This document shows positions 31,234-42,600 of a stretch of 64,000 nt of DNA, piece after piece (within the stretch, counting starts at the first letter, position 1; each line of letters starts with the position of its first letter). The stretch covers positions 1 through 64,000 of the forward strand of contig MGOY01000018.1 of NCBI GenBank assembly GCA_001797275.1, written 5' to 3'. Made by a program: the position numbers and the translations under genes. The notes under the pieces were generated by a model that was not told where the DNA came from, searched no databases, and was given only the letters and a program-made list of their open reading frames with translations. The stretch is from Clostridiales bacterium GWF2_38_85. GTDB taxonomy: Bacteria; Bacillota; Clostridia; Oscillospirales; CAG-382.

Positions 31234-34200
31234 ATGAAGATACGATTAAAATTCTTTACAGCTTTATTGCTTATATTTGCAATATTAGCAGGTAGTTCAC
31301 TCAATGCTTTCGCACTAACATGGGACGGAAGTTCATCGGGTGGTACTGGTGGTGGTAGTTCTGCCGGACCAAACGGTTATGCTATTCGTACCACAGGCGA
31401 TAATTGCTTAGGTTATCGATTTTCAGTAGTAGATAAAAACGGAAATAACAAAGTTTCAAAGGTAATTGATGTTTTCCGAAACACTTCGTATGGCAATATG
31501 GAGTACAGCGGAGCGTATAAATTCACAGTCAAATATAACAAAAAGCAAATTATAAACAATCAAAACAGTGGCTTTAGCACAAGCAAAAACACAACAAACT
31601 GCTACAAAGAAGCAAATATGGGCTTTCAAACTTCTCTACCAACTCCTGACCAAATGGGAACTTGGCAAGATGTTACTACAAACCTAAACGCAGTGCTTTC
31701 AAACCTTGGGGTAGGAAGTATCAATAATCTCGTTAATGGCGACAAGGTTATCGTAGAGCCGTTGTTTGATGTGCGTCTCGAAAGCGTTTATCACTCAGTT
31801 ACAGTTTCAGAGCTTGCGATATACGGTAAATATATACTTGGCGCAAGCAGTAATGGTGGTTCAAGTAGCACCAGTGCTTCATGGGGCTTTATAAGCTCTT
31901 ATACCAACAAAATCTATCCAAATGCTCTTTATACAACTAATGGGCAAGGGCTTTGGACAGCAGCGAGTGCACTTTCGAGCAGAGCAACATTTAATACTAT
32001 TATCAATAATGGATATGGTGTGGGTATAGCTTACACGGAAAATAGACCCGACCTCGGAAATATCAAAGTGAATTATTCAAATCCGGGCGGTAGTGGTTCG
32101 GCAAGTTTCAGTGCCGCAGGTAAGACATTTACGATTGCATCAGGTAGTAGCTACACGATAACTGGTGTAAATGTAGGTAGTTACACCGTTACCGAAACAG
32201 CTCCAGCATCAGGGTATATTTGTAATGGCTCGACTACGCAAACGGCAACTGTTACCGTTAATGCTACGGCGACTGTAACTTTTAGCGATAAAGTTCCTGT
32301 TGGTAGCATAGTTGTAAAATATTCAAACCCCGGCGGAAGTGGTTCAGCAAGTTTCAGTGCCGCAGGTAAAACATTCTCGATAGCTTCGGGTGGCAGTTAT
32401 ACCATAAGCAATGTGGCGGCAGGAAGTTATACTGTAACGGAAACCAGTCCAGCTTCGGGATATGTTTGCAATGGTTCTACTACGCAGACAGCAACCGTTA
32501 CAAACGGTGGCACTGCAACCGTTACTTTCAGTGATAAGGTTCCAGTAGGCAGCATACTTGTGAAATACTCAAATCCGAGTGGTAGTGGTTCGGCAACTTT
32601 TAGTGCCGCAGGTAAAACTTTTACCATTGCTTCGGGTGGCAGCTACACCATAAGTAATGTGGCGGTAGGTAGTTATACAGTAACGGAAACAAGCCCCGCA
32701 TCGGGTTATGTTTGCAATGGTTCTACCACTCAGACTGCAACAGTCACAAATGGTGGTACAGCAACCGTTACTTTCAGCGACAGATTACCAGTAGGAAATA
32801 TAATCGTTAAATATTCAAATCCAAGTGGAAGTGGCTCAGCAAGTTTTAGTGCCGCAGGTAAGACATTCTCAATAACTTCGGGAGGCAGTTATACCATAAG
32901 CAATGTAACCGCAGGCAGTTATACAGTAACCGAAACAAGTCCCGCATCAGGTTATGTATGCAATGGCTCTACTACACAAACCGCAACTGTTACGGATGGA
33001 AATACCACTACAATAACCTTTAGTGACAGATTATCCGTAGGTGGAATAAAGGTAAACTACTCAAATCCAAGTGGAAGTGGCTCCGCAAGTTTTAGTGCCG
33101 CAGGTAAGACATTTTCAATAGTTTCGGGTGGCAGCTATACAATAAGCAATTTAGCGGCAGGAAGTTACACCGTAACCGAAACCAGTCCAGCATCAGGACT
33201 TATATGTAATGGTTCTACCACGCAAACAGCTGTAGTCACTGTTGGAAATACCACTACTATAACTTTCAGCGACAGATTATCAGTAGGAAATATCAAAGTT
33301 GTTTACTCCAATCCGAGTGGAAGTGGCTCTGCAAGTTTTAGTGCCGCAGGGGTAACTTTTTCGATTACTTCTGGCGGAAGTTATACCGTTAGCAATGTAA
33401 CCGCAGGCACTTATACCGCAATTGAAACAAGTCCAGCATCGGGTTATGTCTGTAATGGTTCTAATATGCAAACAGCTGTCGTTACGGATGGAAACACTAC
33501 AACAATAACCTTCAGCGATAGATTGCCAGTAGGTAGTATAAAAGTTAATTATTCAAACACAGGCGGTAGTGGTTCTGCAAGTTTTAGTGCCGCAGGTAAG
33601 ACATTTTCGATTACTTCTGGAGGTAGTTATACCGTTAGCAATGTAACCGCAGGCACTTATACAGTAACAGAAACCAGTCCTGCATCGGGTTATATCTGCA
33701 ATGGTTCTACTATGCAAACGGCTGTCGTTACAGACGGTAATACAACAACAATAACCTTTAGCGATAGGTTGCCAGTAGGAAATATCAAAGTTAATTACTC
33801 TAATCCGAGTGGCAGTGGTTCTGCAAGTTTTAGTGCCGCAGGTAAAACATTTTCGATTAGTTCTGGCGGTAGTTATACTGTTAGCAATGTAACGGCAGGA
33901 AGTTATACAGTAACGGAAACAAGCCCAGCATCGGGATTTGTTTGCAATGGTTCTACCACGCAGACCGCAATAGTTACGGATGGAAACACTACAACAATAA
34001 CTTTTAGCGATAAAGCTTCAGTTGGCGATTTGCAAATTTGCTACACGAACTGGAACAACACAGGCACAGGCACATTTAATGTTACTGGTCCGAGTGGATT
34101 TAACAGAACGATTAATGTAACAGCAAATGTTGACTATATCTTTAGCAATGTAACCGCAGGAAGTTATACCGTTACTCAAACCGTTGCACCAACAGGCTGT

Positions 34201-35232
34201 AAGATTTACTCGCCGTCTGTCCCTACAACAGTTACAAACGGTTATGTAACCACAGTAAGCATATACAATCCAGAAAATATTACCTTGTCAGTCACCCCTA
34301 TTACACCAAATGCAAACTACACTTCGGGGACTACCGTTATATCCTCATTTTATATTAACAATCTAAGTCAATCGAATATCATTCCAACAGACAATGTAAA
34401 TGTTAGCTTTAAGTATTACTATGCAGGTAGTTGGACAACGCTCTCCAGTCAAAATAGTGTTGTAATTCCTGCAAGTGGTAACAACCTCGTTTGGGTTAAA
34501 TGGCAAGTGCCAACCGTTTCATCTTCTGCATCAATCACTGTGCAGGCTACTGTTGATGGTAGCAGTATAGGAGCAGGAAGTAGTTCTGGTTCGATTAATA
34601 CTACGGTTGGACCTCTATTAACTTCAATTACACCAGATACTCATTACGAAAAATCAGCACCGTCAGGATTTTATGTTCCTGCACCACCTTCAAATTCACA
34701 GGCTAATAACGCAAGTTGGAGTGTGTGGAGCTATTCGGGTGGAACTTTCAGCAAACAGACTTTTGGAATAACTTTGGATCAATGTACAGTGGCTCTCGCA
34801 CCAGATAGCAATTCACCGTCTGCAAAGTTTGCAAATGGATATTGGACGATGAAATCTGGATATGGTGTTTCAACTCTCTTAACTACGCTTTTGAAGTCTT
34901 TAAGTGGAACTACTATGCCGTCAACAACAGCTTATACAAACGCACAGACAGCTAATCTATTTGTACCTGAGTATCAATATTCAAGTGCTTTTAGGTCTTA
35001 TTGTTCTTTAGAAAACGCTGGCACAAACAGGTTCCAACTACCAACAAACCCACAGGCAACTAACAATGGGCGACTTCATTTTACCCCTGTGTATTTCCCC
35101 AACGGAAACTATATAGCACAAGGTAAAGCAAGCGATTGTTGGACACCCGCAGGTATGTTGACTTCTTCCAACAACTCAAATGCAATTAAGATTGATGGCA
35201 CGATTTACGATGATTGGGCTATCGGCAGATAA
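31234..35232 (+). CDS. Large secreted surface protein with eight tandem beta-sandwich repeats
   Basis: 1332 aa. A signal peptide ends near AFA (residue 28). Residues about 30-270 form a unique N-terminal domain. Residues about 273-930 hold eight near-identical repeats of about 82 aa (core YSNPSGSGSASFSAAGKTF, then YTVTETSPASGYVCNGSTTQT), and a ninth, divergent one follows to about residue 1010. The pattern resembles prealbumin/SpaA-like folds of Gram-positive adhesins. The last 300 residues are unique. No LPXTG motif, choline or SLH domain is visible, so its attachment is unknown; the adjacent Tad pilus suggests it is a pilus-tip or pilus-dependent adhesin. It has its own AAGGAGG site after the terminator. 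Confidence 0.85.
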   Translation: MKIRLKFFTALLLIFAILAGSSLNAFALTWDGSSSGGTGGGSSAGPNGYAIRTTGDNCLGYRFSVVDKNGNNKVSKVIDVFRNTSYGNMEYSGAYKFTVKYNKKQIINNQNSGFSTSKNTTNCYKEANMGFQTSLPTPDQMGTWQDVTTNLNAVLSNLGVGSINNLVNGDKVIVEPLFDVRLESVYHSVTVSELAIYGKYILGASSNGGSSSTSASWGFISSYTNKIYPNALYTTNGQGLWTAASALSSRATFNTIINNGYGVGIAYTENRPDLGNIKVNYSNPGGSGSASFSAAGKTFTIASGSSYTITGVNVGSYTVTETAPASGYICNGSTTQTATVTVNATATVTFSDKVPVGSIVVKYSNPGGSGSASFSAAGKTFSIASGGSYTISNVAAGSYTVTETSPASGYVCNGSTTQTATVTNGGTATVTFSDKVPVGSILVKYSNPSGSGSATFSAAGKTFTIASGGSYTISNVAVGSYTVTETSPASGYVCNGSTTQTATVTNGGTATVTFSDRLPVGNIIVKYSNPSGSGSASFSAAGKTFSITSGGSYTISNVTAGSYTVTETSPASGYVCNGSTTQTATVTDGNTTTITFSDRLSVGGIKVNYSNPSGSGSASFSAAGKTFSIVSGGSYTISNLAAGSYTVTETSPASGLICNGSTTQTAVVTVGNTTTITFSDRLSVGNIKVVYSNPSGSGSASFSAAGVTFSITSGGSYTVSNVTAGTYTAIETSPASGYVCNGSNMQTAVVTDGNTTTITFSDRLPVGSIKVNYSNTGGSGSASFSAAGKTFSITSGGSYTVSNVTAGTYTVTETSPASGYICNGSTMQTAVVTDGNTTTITFSDRLPVGNIKVNYSNPSGSGSASFSAAGKTFSISSGGSYTVSNVTAGSYTVTETSPASGFVCNGSTTQTAIVTDGNTTTITFSDKASVGDLQICYTNWNNTGTGTFNVTGPSGFNRTINVTANVDYIFSNVTAGSYTVTQTVAPTGCKIYSPSVPTTVTNGYVTTVSIYNPENITLSVTPITPNANYTSGTTVISSFYINNLSQSNIIPTDNVNVSFKYYYAGSWTTLSSQNSVVIPASGNNLVWVKWQVPTVSSSASITVQATVDGSSIGAGSSSGSINTTVGPLLTSITPDTHYEKSAPSGFYVPAPPSNSQANNASWSVWSYSGGTFSKQTFGITLDQCTVALAPDSNSPSAKFANGYWTMKSGYGVSTLLTTLLKSLSGTTMPSTTAYTNAQTANLFVPEYQYSSAFRSYCSLENAGTNRFQLPTNPQATNNGRLHFTPVYFPNGNYIAQGKASDCWTPAGMLTSSNNSNAIKIDGTIYDDWAIGR
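32052..34020 (+). repeat. Eight tandem repeats of about 246 bp
   Basis: Units begin at a Gly-Asn/Ser-Ile codon group (GGAAATATCAAAGT-like) and share long stretches such as GGTAGTGGTTC and GCAAGTTTTAGTGCCGCAGG. Third positions vary in a mosaic way, as expected when repeats exchange by recombination. Confidence 0.9.
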
Positions 35233-35363
35233 TGACTATATTTATCTGTGTTGTTTGTTTTGCATTGGGCGTACTATTCGGCGTGAGCTGGATGTGCGCC
35301 CTTTCCCTTGCAAAACAGGCTGACAATGAACTGGAAGAAAAGGAGAAGAACGATGGAAATTAA
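35232..35363 (+). CDS. Small membrane protein (DUF3789-like)
   Basis: 43 aa, below the track cutoff. The ATG overlaps the stop of the surface protein (TAATG). MTIFICVVCFALGVLFGVSWMCALSLAKQ is one membrane helix, followed by a charged tail. This layout is that of the short DUF3789 proteins found in ICEs of this family; function unknown. Confidence 0.65.
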   Translation: MTIFICVVCFALGVLFGVSWMCALSLAKQADNELEEKEKNDGN

Positions 35364-35445
35364 AACAATTATAGCCATCGTATTGGTGGCATTCATCATC
35401 GGTGCGTTCGTTTGGTTGCAGGTTCGCAAGAAGAACAAGAAATAA
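35353..35445 (+). CDS. 30-aa single-span membrane peptide
   Basis: MEIKTIIAIVLVAFIIGAFVWLQVRKKNKK overlaps the end of the previous small gene by 11 bp, behind GGAGAAG. One helix with a basic end. It is too short to classify and may be a regulatory or assembly peptide. Confidence 0.5.
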   Translation: MEIKTIIAIVLVAFIIGAFVWLQVRKKNKK

Positions 35446-35523
35446 CCACGAGTGCTGGGGCGGCTATCTATATAGAAAGTCGCCTCTTTAACATATCAGA
35501 AATAATTGAAAGGGGCTTTTGCC

Positions 35524-35793
35524 ATGAACAAATACACAAAATTTCGGCTTGTCGGAGAATTAGAAACCACCATCTCCGCAAAACTACTTTACCTTGTCCT
35601 ACTGGACGTGATTGACGAGGAAAATAAGATTGTGATTCCACAAAAAAGAATCAGTACAGCTTTGGGTATCAGTAAAAATACCGTTAGCCGCAATCTCCGC
35701 AGACTCGGCAATCGTGGGTATATCGACGTGATTCCGCAGTTTAACGAATACGGCGGTCAGATGCCAAACAAGTATATCGTCAGGGAGGGTTAA
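35524..35793 (+). CDS. Winged-helix DNA-binding protein
   Basis: 89 aa from the ATG at 35524 (GAAAGGGG upstream); the track start is earlier and lacks an SD. ISTALGISKNTVSRNLRRLGNRGYIDVI is a winged helix like those in replication initiators and MarR-type proteins. It stands at the head of the ICE core gene block, 4 bp before the next gene, so it may regulate it. Confidence 0.8.
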   Translation: MNKYTKFRLVGELETTISAKLLYLVLLDVIDEENKIVIPQKRISTALGISKNTVSRNLRRLGNRGYIDVIPQFNEYGGQMPNKYIVREG

Positions 35794-35797
35794 GAAA

Positions 35798-36649
35798 ATG
35801 GATGAAAACAAAGAAAAACGGATGATAAGCAATACCGACTATGAAGTAAAGCAGTCGTTTCGCATCGGTGGGAAAGAGATTTTGCTTGCCGAGGACCCGA
35901 ACGCCAACGAAAACCTTTTTTATATGGTTTGCCAATACACCGAAAATGGCATCATCGGGGAGTATTCGCAAGCTATCGTCAGCGAAGATTATTTGGAAGT
36001 TCTGCTTGAGTTCACCAAGCTCATTGAAAAAGAAGCGACGGCGATTCAAGAGGAACGCGACGCAATTGGTCAATCCACAGACCTGTTTTCTGCCGCACAA
36101 TGCGAGCCAAATGATTATACACAGAGCATTGAGGGCAAGGTGATTGCAATTAAATCCGAGGTATTCTCCCCAGAATATCGTCGCGGCAACTATCAGCTTG
36201 TGCTTGCCATTAGCGGTAATGGTGCAATGGCGAATCCGCGAGGTAACGCTGTGTTTTGCCAACATTTGAATAGCGGTAAACACACACGCTTTGAAAGATA
36301 TGAGGTGTTAGGGGTTGTACGCACCGAAGCAATGCCCGATTGGGCGAAAGTGAGTCTTGTGCAGTTGCAAGGCAAAAGGGATAAACCAACCGAACAAAAA
36401 GAATACGCTGGTAACTACGAAATAATTGAGCGTATTGAGGTTGGGCAAAAGGTTTACGGTTTAGGTTTCCGCGAGGGTGCGGTTCAACCATACGGCACTT
36501 GGCAGGGATGGAAAAATAGCAATCGCGGGTTTGATGCGGGTCATTATTTCAGCGACGTTGAAACCGCAAAGGCGGACCTCCATGACCGTGCCGCTAAGGA
36601 GCAAGAACGTATTGACCGACCTAAACGACGCGAGGAAGGAGCGCGATAG
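35798..36649 (+). CDS. Hypothetical ICE core protein
   Basis: 283 aa. It opens with NTDYEVKQSFRIGGKEILLAEDPN and contains FYMVCQYTENGIIGEYSQAIVSEDYLEVL, a pattern seen in conserved genes upstream of the large methyltransferase/helicase of Tn1549-like elements. A C-terminal part (ERIEVGQKVYGLGFREGAVQPYGTWQGW) may be a small polyvalent-protein-associated domain. No enzyme motif is visible. It is 2 bp upstream of the giant gene. Confidence 0.7.
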   Translation: MDENKEKRMISNTDYEVKQSFRIGGKEILLAEDPNANENLFYMVCQYTENGIIGEYSQAIVSEDYLEVLLEFTKLIEKEATAIQEERDAIGQSTDLFSAAQCEPNDYTQSIEGKVIAIKSEVFSPEYRRGNYQLVLAISGNGAMANPRGNAVFCQHLNSGKHTRFERYEVLGVVRTEAMPDWAKVSLVQLQGKRDKPTEQKEYAGNYEIIERIEVGQKVYGLGFREGAVQPYGTWQGWKNSNRGFDAGHYFSDVETAKADLHDRAAKEQERIDRPKRREEGAR

Positions 36650-36651
36650 AT

Positions 36652-39600
36652 ATGGCTACGAAATTACAGCTTGTCACGGCGATGTACGACCACAAGCTGA
36701 ACGAACTGACCTCAAACATCAGTGAGTGGCAGCAATTTTTACACTCGGCGAGTCGCAACTATAAGCTGTCGTTTGAAGAACAAGTGCTTGTTCACACGCA
36801 GCGACCTGATGCTACAGCAGTATTGGAGCTTGAAAAGTGGAACGATTCATTTGGGCGTTGGATCAACAAAGGTGCAATTGGTATTGCAGTGGTTGATCGC
36901 GCTTTCATCGGCAAGCGTCGTTTGAAATATTATTTTGATATTTCAGACACCCACGACAGCCGCCGTTCCCGCCCTGTTCCCATTTGGGAGATGAAGCCCG
37001 AATATGAAGCGGAAGTAATCGAAACGCTGGAAGCCACCTTTGGCGAGCTTGAAGAAAAACAAACGCTGGCAAATGCTATCCTTTCGGCAGTTGAAAACGC
37101 CGTCACCGATAACCTGACCGATTATCTTTCCGACCTGATGGATTGCCGTGAAGGTAGCTTCCTTGAAGAATTAGATGAACTCAATATTGAGGTGCTCTAT
37201 TCCAACGCACTCAAAGCCAGTGTTGCTTGGATGCTGTTATCCCGTTGCGGCATTGAACCGACCGCGTTCTTTGAGGCAGAGGATTTTCAAGGAATCCACA
37301 ATTTCAATACACCTGATACCGCTACCCTACTGGGGACTGCGACTTCTGCAATCTCCGAAACGGGTTTGCGTGAGATTTCGTCTACTCTCTTTAATGTCCA
37401 AAAAGCCGAACGAACAGCAGAAGTTTCAGCGAGAACGACCTTGATTGAACCTGCTCAAACTGCGGAACATGATTTATCTGTGGATACTATCGGTCGTACC
37501 TTTGCAGACGAACGCGAAAAAAGCGATAATATAACCATATCAAATTCAGAGAGGAGTATTGACAATGACACAGACACAACCCCTGACCTACACCGAGGTG
37601 AACGGGTATCTGATACCAGACCTGACACTACCGGAGGAACCCGAAGTCGAGCTTGGCAGATACGCATTGATGCGCCGCCATTACCTGATGGAGCATCGCA
37701 AGGGACTATTCAGCCGATTACTGATGAATGGTGGACTGAACCCGCACCTATTGGAAATCGAGCAAACAGCGATGACGCGGCTGGAACAGCAATCAACTCA
37801 GATGGCGAAAGCGGAGGGCGTGACAGAACAGTTGAAAGCACACGACCCGATGGCATGGATTCAACGGATAACGAATATTCGCAACCGAGTGGAGGAAACG
37901 ATACTCAGCGACCTGATTTACAGTTAAATTATTTTCCATCGTCCACAGAACAAATTAACAAGATTGAAGAAGCGGAAGGTACGGCGCAAAAGCCAACACC
38001 TTCCGCTTTTTCTATGCCCATTCCCATCGAAGCACTTGATGAGGAACTGACTCGTCACGGAGGAGCATTAAGTGCAAAGCTCCGCATTTATCACCATTTT
38101 GAGCAACTTGGCACAGAGGATGAACACATTCGATTTCTCAAAAAAGAGTTTGGTCAAGGTGGTCATTCACCCCTTGACGACGGCGGTTACTGGATTGACA
38201 CCAGCGATAAAGGTATGACTTTCGTAAAGGGTGATTTGAAATACACCCTGCCGTGGAGCAAGGTGTCAAAGCGAATTGGTGAGCTTATCGCCGCTAACCG
38301 CTTTTTATCCACACAGGACAAAGATGTTTTCTATCCGCAGTATCTTGAATATTTGGAGAATCGGGAAATTCTGCGGCAGAAGAACGCAGTATTGGATGCA
38401 GCTGCTGCTTTACCACCCTCGGAAAAGCGCGACACACTCATTCCACGGCTTGTTGACTTCCTAAATGGATTAAACGAACACGAACGCTATCTCAATAAAA
38501 AGCTGAGGTTGAACGGGCTTGAAGAAATTACTGACACAGCAAGTGCGGCACAGATTGAAGCCATTTTAGCGAGTCCACAGCAAGCACAAAAGCTGATGAA
38601 AGCGATGAAGCAAATAGGAGGTGCGGCTTCTGGCGCATTCGAGCGTAATCATGGTTATCGTTTCCATGAAGAGCTTGTAGAACTTTTCCCACGTCGTCCT
38701 GTCTATCACTTGGGTGATACAGCACATATCGGCTCTCACGAGTACGAAGTGCTGGCGTTCGATGATACCACAGTAAAGTTGTATGATTCTGAATTTCCTC
38801 TAATGCAAAAGGAAATGTCACGTGAGGAGTTTGACCGAAAGGTCGCCGAGAATCCTACTAATGAACATCTGATGGAATTGACGGCGGCACCCGATGTTGC
38901 CGAAAAACCGCAAGATGTAGAACTGGAAAGTGAATTAGATACAGAGGATTCAGACGAGCTTTATATCCCGCAAATTGGCGACCGTTACGAGATTCAGGGA
39001 CGGAAGTTCGTTGTAGATTCTGTCAGCGAAGAATGGAACAATGTCAGTTTACAGGATGTAACATTTCAGCAAAGCGTTGGTTTCCCTATATTCAGGCGCG
39101 AATCGCTTGATTTTATCAGGCTATATACGCCTGTTGCGGAGCCAACGGCAGAACCCAATGTGCAAGTGGTCAGCCGTGAGGTTATTCCCGGTTCACTTTT
39201 CGATGTTGAACTGGTTAAAGAGCATTACCCACAAGATGAAGCACTTGAACCCACAGAAAAAACAATCACTCCTGCGTGGGCGCAAAAGAAAAAGCCCGCC
39301 CGCAGCAACTACTTTGACGCATTCCCAAATGTTTCAATGTCGGACCGCCACAACTTCAAAATTACTGACGATAACCTCGGCACAGGTGGTGCAAAGGCGA
39401 AATTCCGTGCCAATATGGACGCTATCAACCTCTTACATGATTTGGAGTTTGACGGTAAACTGGCAACACCTGAACAGCAGGATATTCTTTCCCGCTATGT
39501 GGGTTGGGGCAGCCTTGCGGACGCTTTCAAGGAAAACAACCCCGGATGGGAAAACGAGTTTATAGAACTTTATACCGCTCTTTCTCCCGAAGAATACGAA

Positions 39601-42600
39601 TCGGCACGAGCGTCCACGCTTAACGCCCACTACACCAGCCCTACCGTTATCAAAGCAATCTATAAAGCCGTTGAAAACATGGGTTTTAAGACAGGCAATA
39701 TCCTCGACCCCGGCTGCGGAATCGGTAACTTTCAGGGACTTTTGCCCGACAGCATGAGCGATAGCAAGGTCTACGGCATTGAGATAGACCCCATCACTGG
39801 GCGCATAGCCCAGCAACTCTATCAAAGGAACAGTATCGCTATTCAGGGTTACGAAAAGACCGCACTGCCTGACAGCTTTTTTGACCTTGCCATTGGCAAT
39901 GTGCCATTTGGAGGGTATGGCGTGAGCGATAAAAAGTACGACAAACACAAATTCCACATCCACGATTATTTTTTCGCCAAGACCTTAGATAAGGTCAGAC
40001 CGGGTGGTGTTATCGCCTTTGTCACTTCAAGCTGGACAATGGATAAGCAGAACCCCGCAGTTCGCAAATATATTGCGCAAAGAGCTGAATTGTTAGGTGC
40101 AATCCGCTTACCCAACAACGCTTTCAAAGCGAACGCAGGCACAGATGTCACAACCGATATTTTGTTTTTGCAGAAGCGTGACCGTGTTGTGGACATTGAC
40201 CCTGACTGGGAGCATTTAGAGCTAACGGAAAATGACATTACAGTCAACAGCTATTTTGCCAACCACCCTGAAATGATTCTTGGTACAATGAGCAACGACA
40301 GTGGCATACGGATGTATGGAAACGCCAACAGTATCACTTGTGTGCCGTTTCCTGACCGTGAGCTATCTGACCTCTTGGACGAGGCAGTCCAAAATATCCA
40401 CGCAGAAATCACCGAATATGAGCGTGATGAGGACGAGCAGGAAACAGACGATTCTATCCCCGCAGACCCGTCTGTCCGTAATTTCAGCTTTGCAGTAGTT
40501 GATGGCAAGGTGTATTTCCGTGAAAACAGCCGTATGAATCCTTGCGAGTTGCCCACCACTACCGAGAGCCGCGTTAAGGGCATGATTGCTATCCGCGATT
40601 GTGTGCGAACCCTGATTGAGTACCAAACCGAAGATTACTCCGACAGCGACATTGCATCAGAACAAGCGAAGTTAAACCGTCTGTACGACAGCTTCACTAT
40701 TAAATATGGGCTGATTAGCTCACGCGCCAACGTGTCGGTCTTTGGTTCTGACAGCAGTTTCCCACTGCTTGGTGCATTGGAGATCGTGGACGAGGACGGC
40801 AATCTCGCTCGTAAAGCCGATATGTTTACCAAACGTACCATTCGTCCGAAAGTTGAAATTACCCATGTTGACACCGCAAGCGAAGCATTAGCAGTATCTC
40901 TTGGGGAAATGGGCAAGGTTGACCTTGACTATATGGTCGAGTTGACGGATATGACTGAAGAACAGCTTATCACCGAACTTGACGGCGTTATCTTTTTCAA
41001 TATTGGAAGCGAGACAAAACCGAATGCCTATGTTACCGCCGACGAATATCTATCCGGCAATGTACGCAAAAAGCTGGCAGCAGCACAAGCGGCGCAGGCG
41101 ACAAACCACGATGGACGGTATGATGGCAATATCAAAGCCCTTGAAGCCGTGCAACCCACCGACCTCTCAGCAAGCGAAATCTCTGTGCGACTCGGTGCGA
41201 CATGGCTACCCACTGAGGTGGTTCAGAAGTTTATTTTTGAACTGCTGGAAACTCCGCGTTACGTCCAATGGAACATCAAAGTGCATTATTCACAGCACAC
41301 CGCCGAATGGAGCATCGAAGGTAAATCAAACGACCGAAGCAATATCAAGGCATATCGCACTTTCGGAACGGATCGTGCTAATGCCTACAAAATCATTGAG
41401 GAAACCTTGAATTTGCGTGACATTCGGATATTCGATTATATGGAGGACGCAGACGGTAAAAAAACCGCTGTTCTCAACAGAAAAGTAACCATGATAGCAC
41501 AGGCAAAGCAGGAGCAACTCAAAACAGCGTTTGGCGAGTGGATATGGAAAGACCCCGAACGCCGCAATATGCTCACCCGCCTTTACAACGACCGATTCAA
41601 CTCCATCCGTCCTCGCGAGTACGATGGTTCTCATATTAAATTTGTTGGTATGAACCCATCCATCGACCTTCGGGAACATCAGGTAAACGCCGCGGCACAT
41701 ATCATTTATGGCGGGAATACCCTGTTGGCACACGAAGTAGGCGCGGGCAAGACTTTTGAAATGATAGCTGCCGCAATGGAGATGAAGCGGCTGGGGCTGT
41801 GTCACAAGAGCATGGTGGTCGTGCCGAACCATATCATTGAGCAGTTTGCAGCCGAGTGGTTACAGCTTTATCCCGCCGCAAATATACTTGTAGCGACCAA
41901 AAAGGACTTTGAACCGAAAAATCGACGCAAGTTCTGTGCACGAATTGCCACAGGAGATTACGATGCGGTGATTATCGGACACTCACAGTTCGAAAAAATC
42001 CCAATGAGCATTGAATACCAGCGAGAAATGATGGAAGGTCAAATTCAGGATTTACTTGATGGTATAGCCGAAGCTAAGCATAACAAAGGTGATAATTTTA
42101 CCGTTAAGCAGTTGGAAAAAAGTCGTAAATCCCTGCAACTACGGCTTGACAAGCTAAACGACCAAAGCCGAAAGGATGATGTTGTCACCTTTGAGGAATT
42201 AGGAGTTGACCGCCTGTTTGTAGACGAGGCACATGGCTACAAAAATCTTTTTCTCTATACAAAAATGCGAAATGTGGGCGGTATAGCCCAAACCGAAGCG
42301 CAGAAGTCCAGCGATATGTTTATGAAATGCCGTTATCTGGACAAAGAAACAGATGGGCGTGGCGTTATTTTTGCCACTGGAACACCTATCAGCAATTCAA
42401 TGGTGGAGCTTTACTCACTTCAAAGGTATCTGCAATACGAAACGCTACGGCGAAACAGCTTACAGCATTTTGACGCATGGGCTTCTACCTTTGGCGAAAC
42501 CGTCACAGCGATTGAACTAAGCCCTGAAGGAAGTGGCTACCGCGCCAAGACCCGCTTTGCCAAGTTCTATAATCTGCCTGAACTCATGAATATGTTCCGC

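Noticed and set aside
32052-34270. CRISPR-like regular repeats
   Set aside because: The 246-bp period, in-frame coding and absence of unique spacers show protein repeats of the adhesin, not a CRISPR array. No CRISPR array was seen in the window.
31234-35232. Sortase anchor in the surface protein
   Set aside because: The C-terminus ends DDWAIGR with no LPXTG-like motif, hydrophobic helix or basic tail.
39077-39565. 162-aa ORF inside the giant gene
   Set aside because: Unlike tnpV it has no internal ribosome site and its composition is that of a shifted frame; it overlaps the conserved region leading to the methyltransferase domain.
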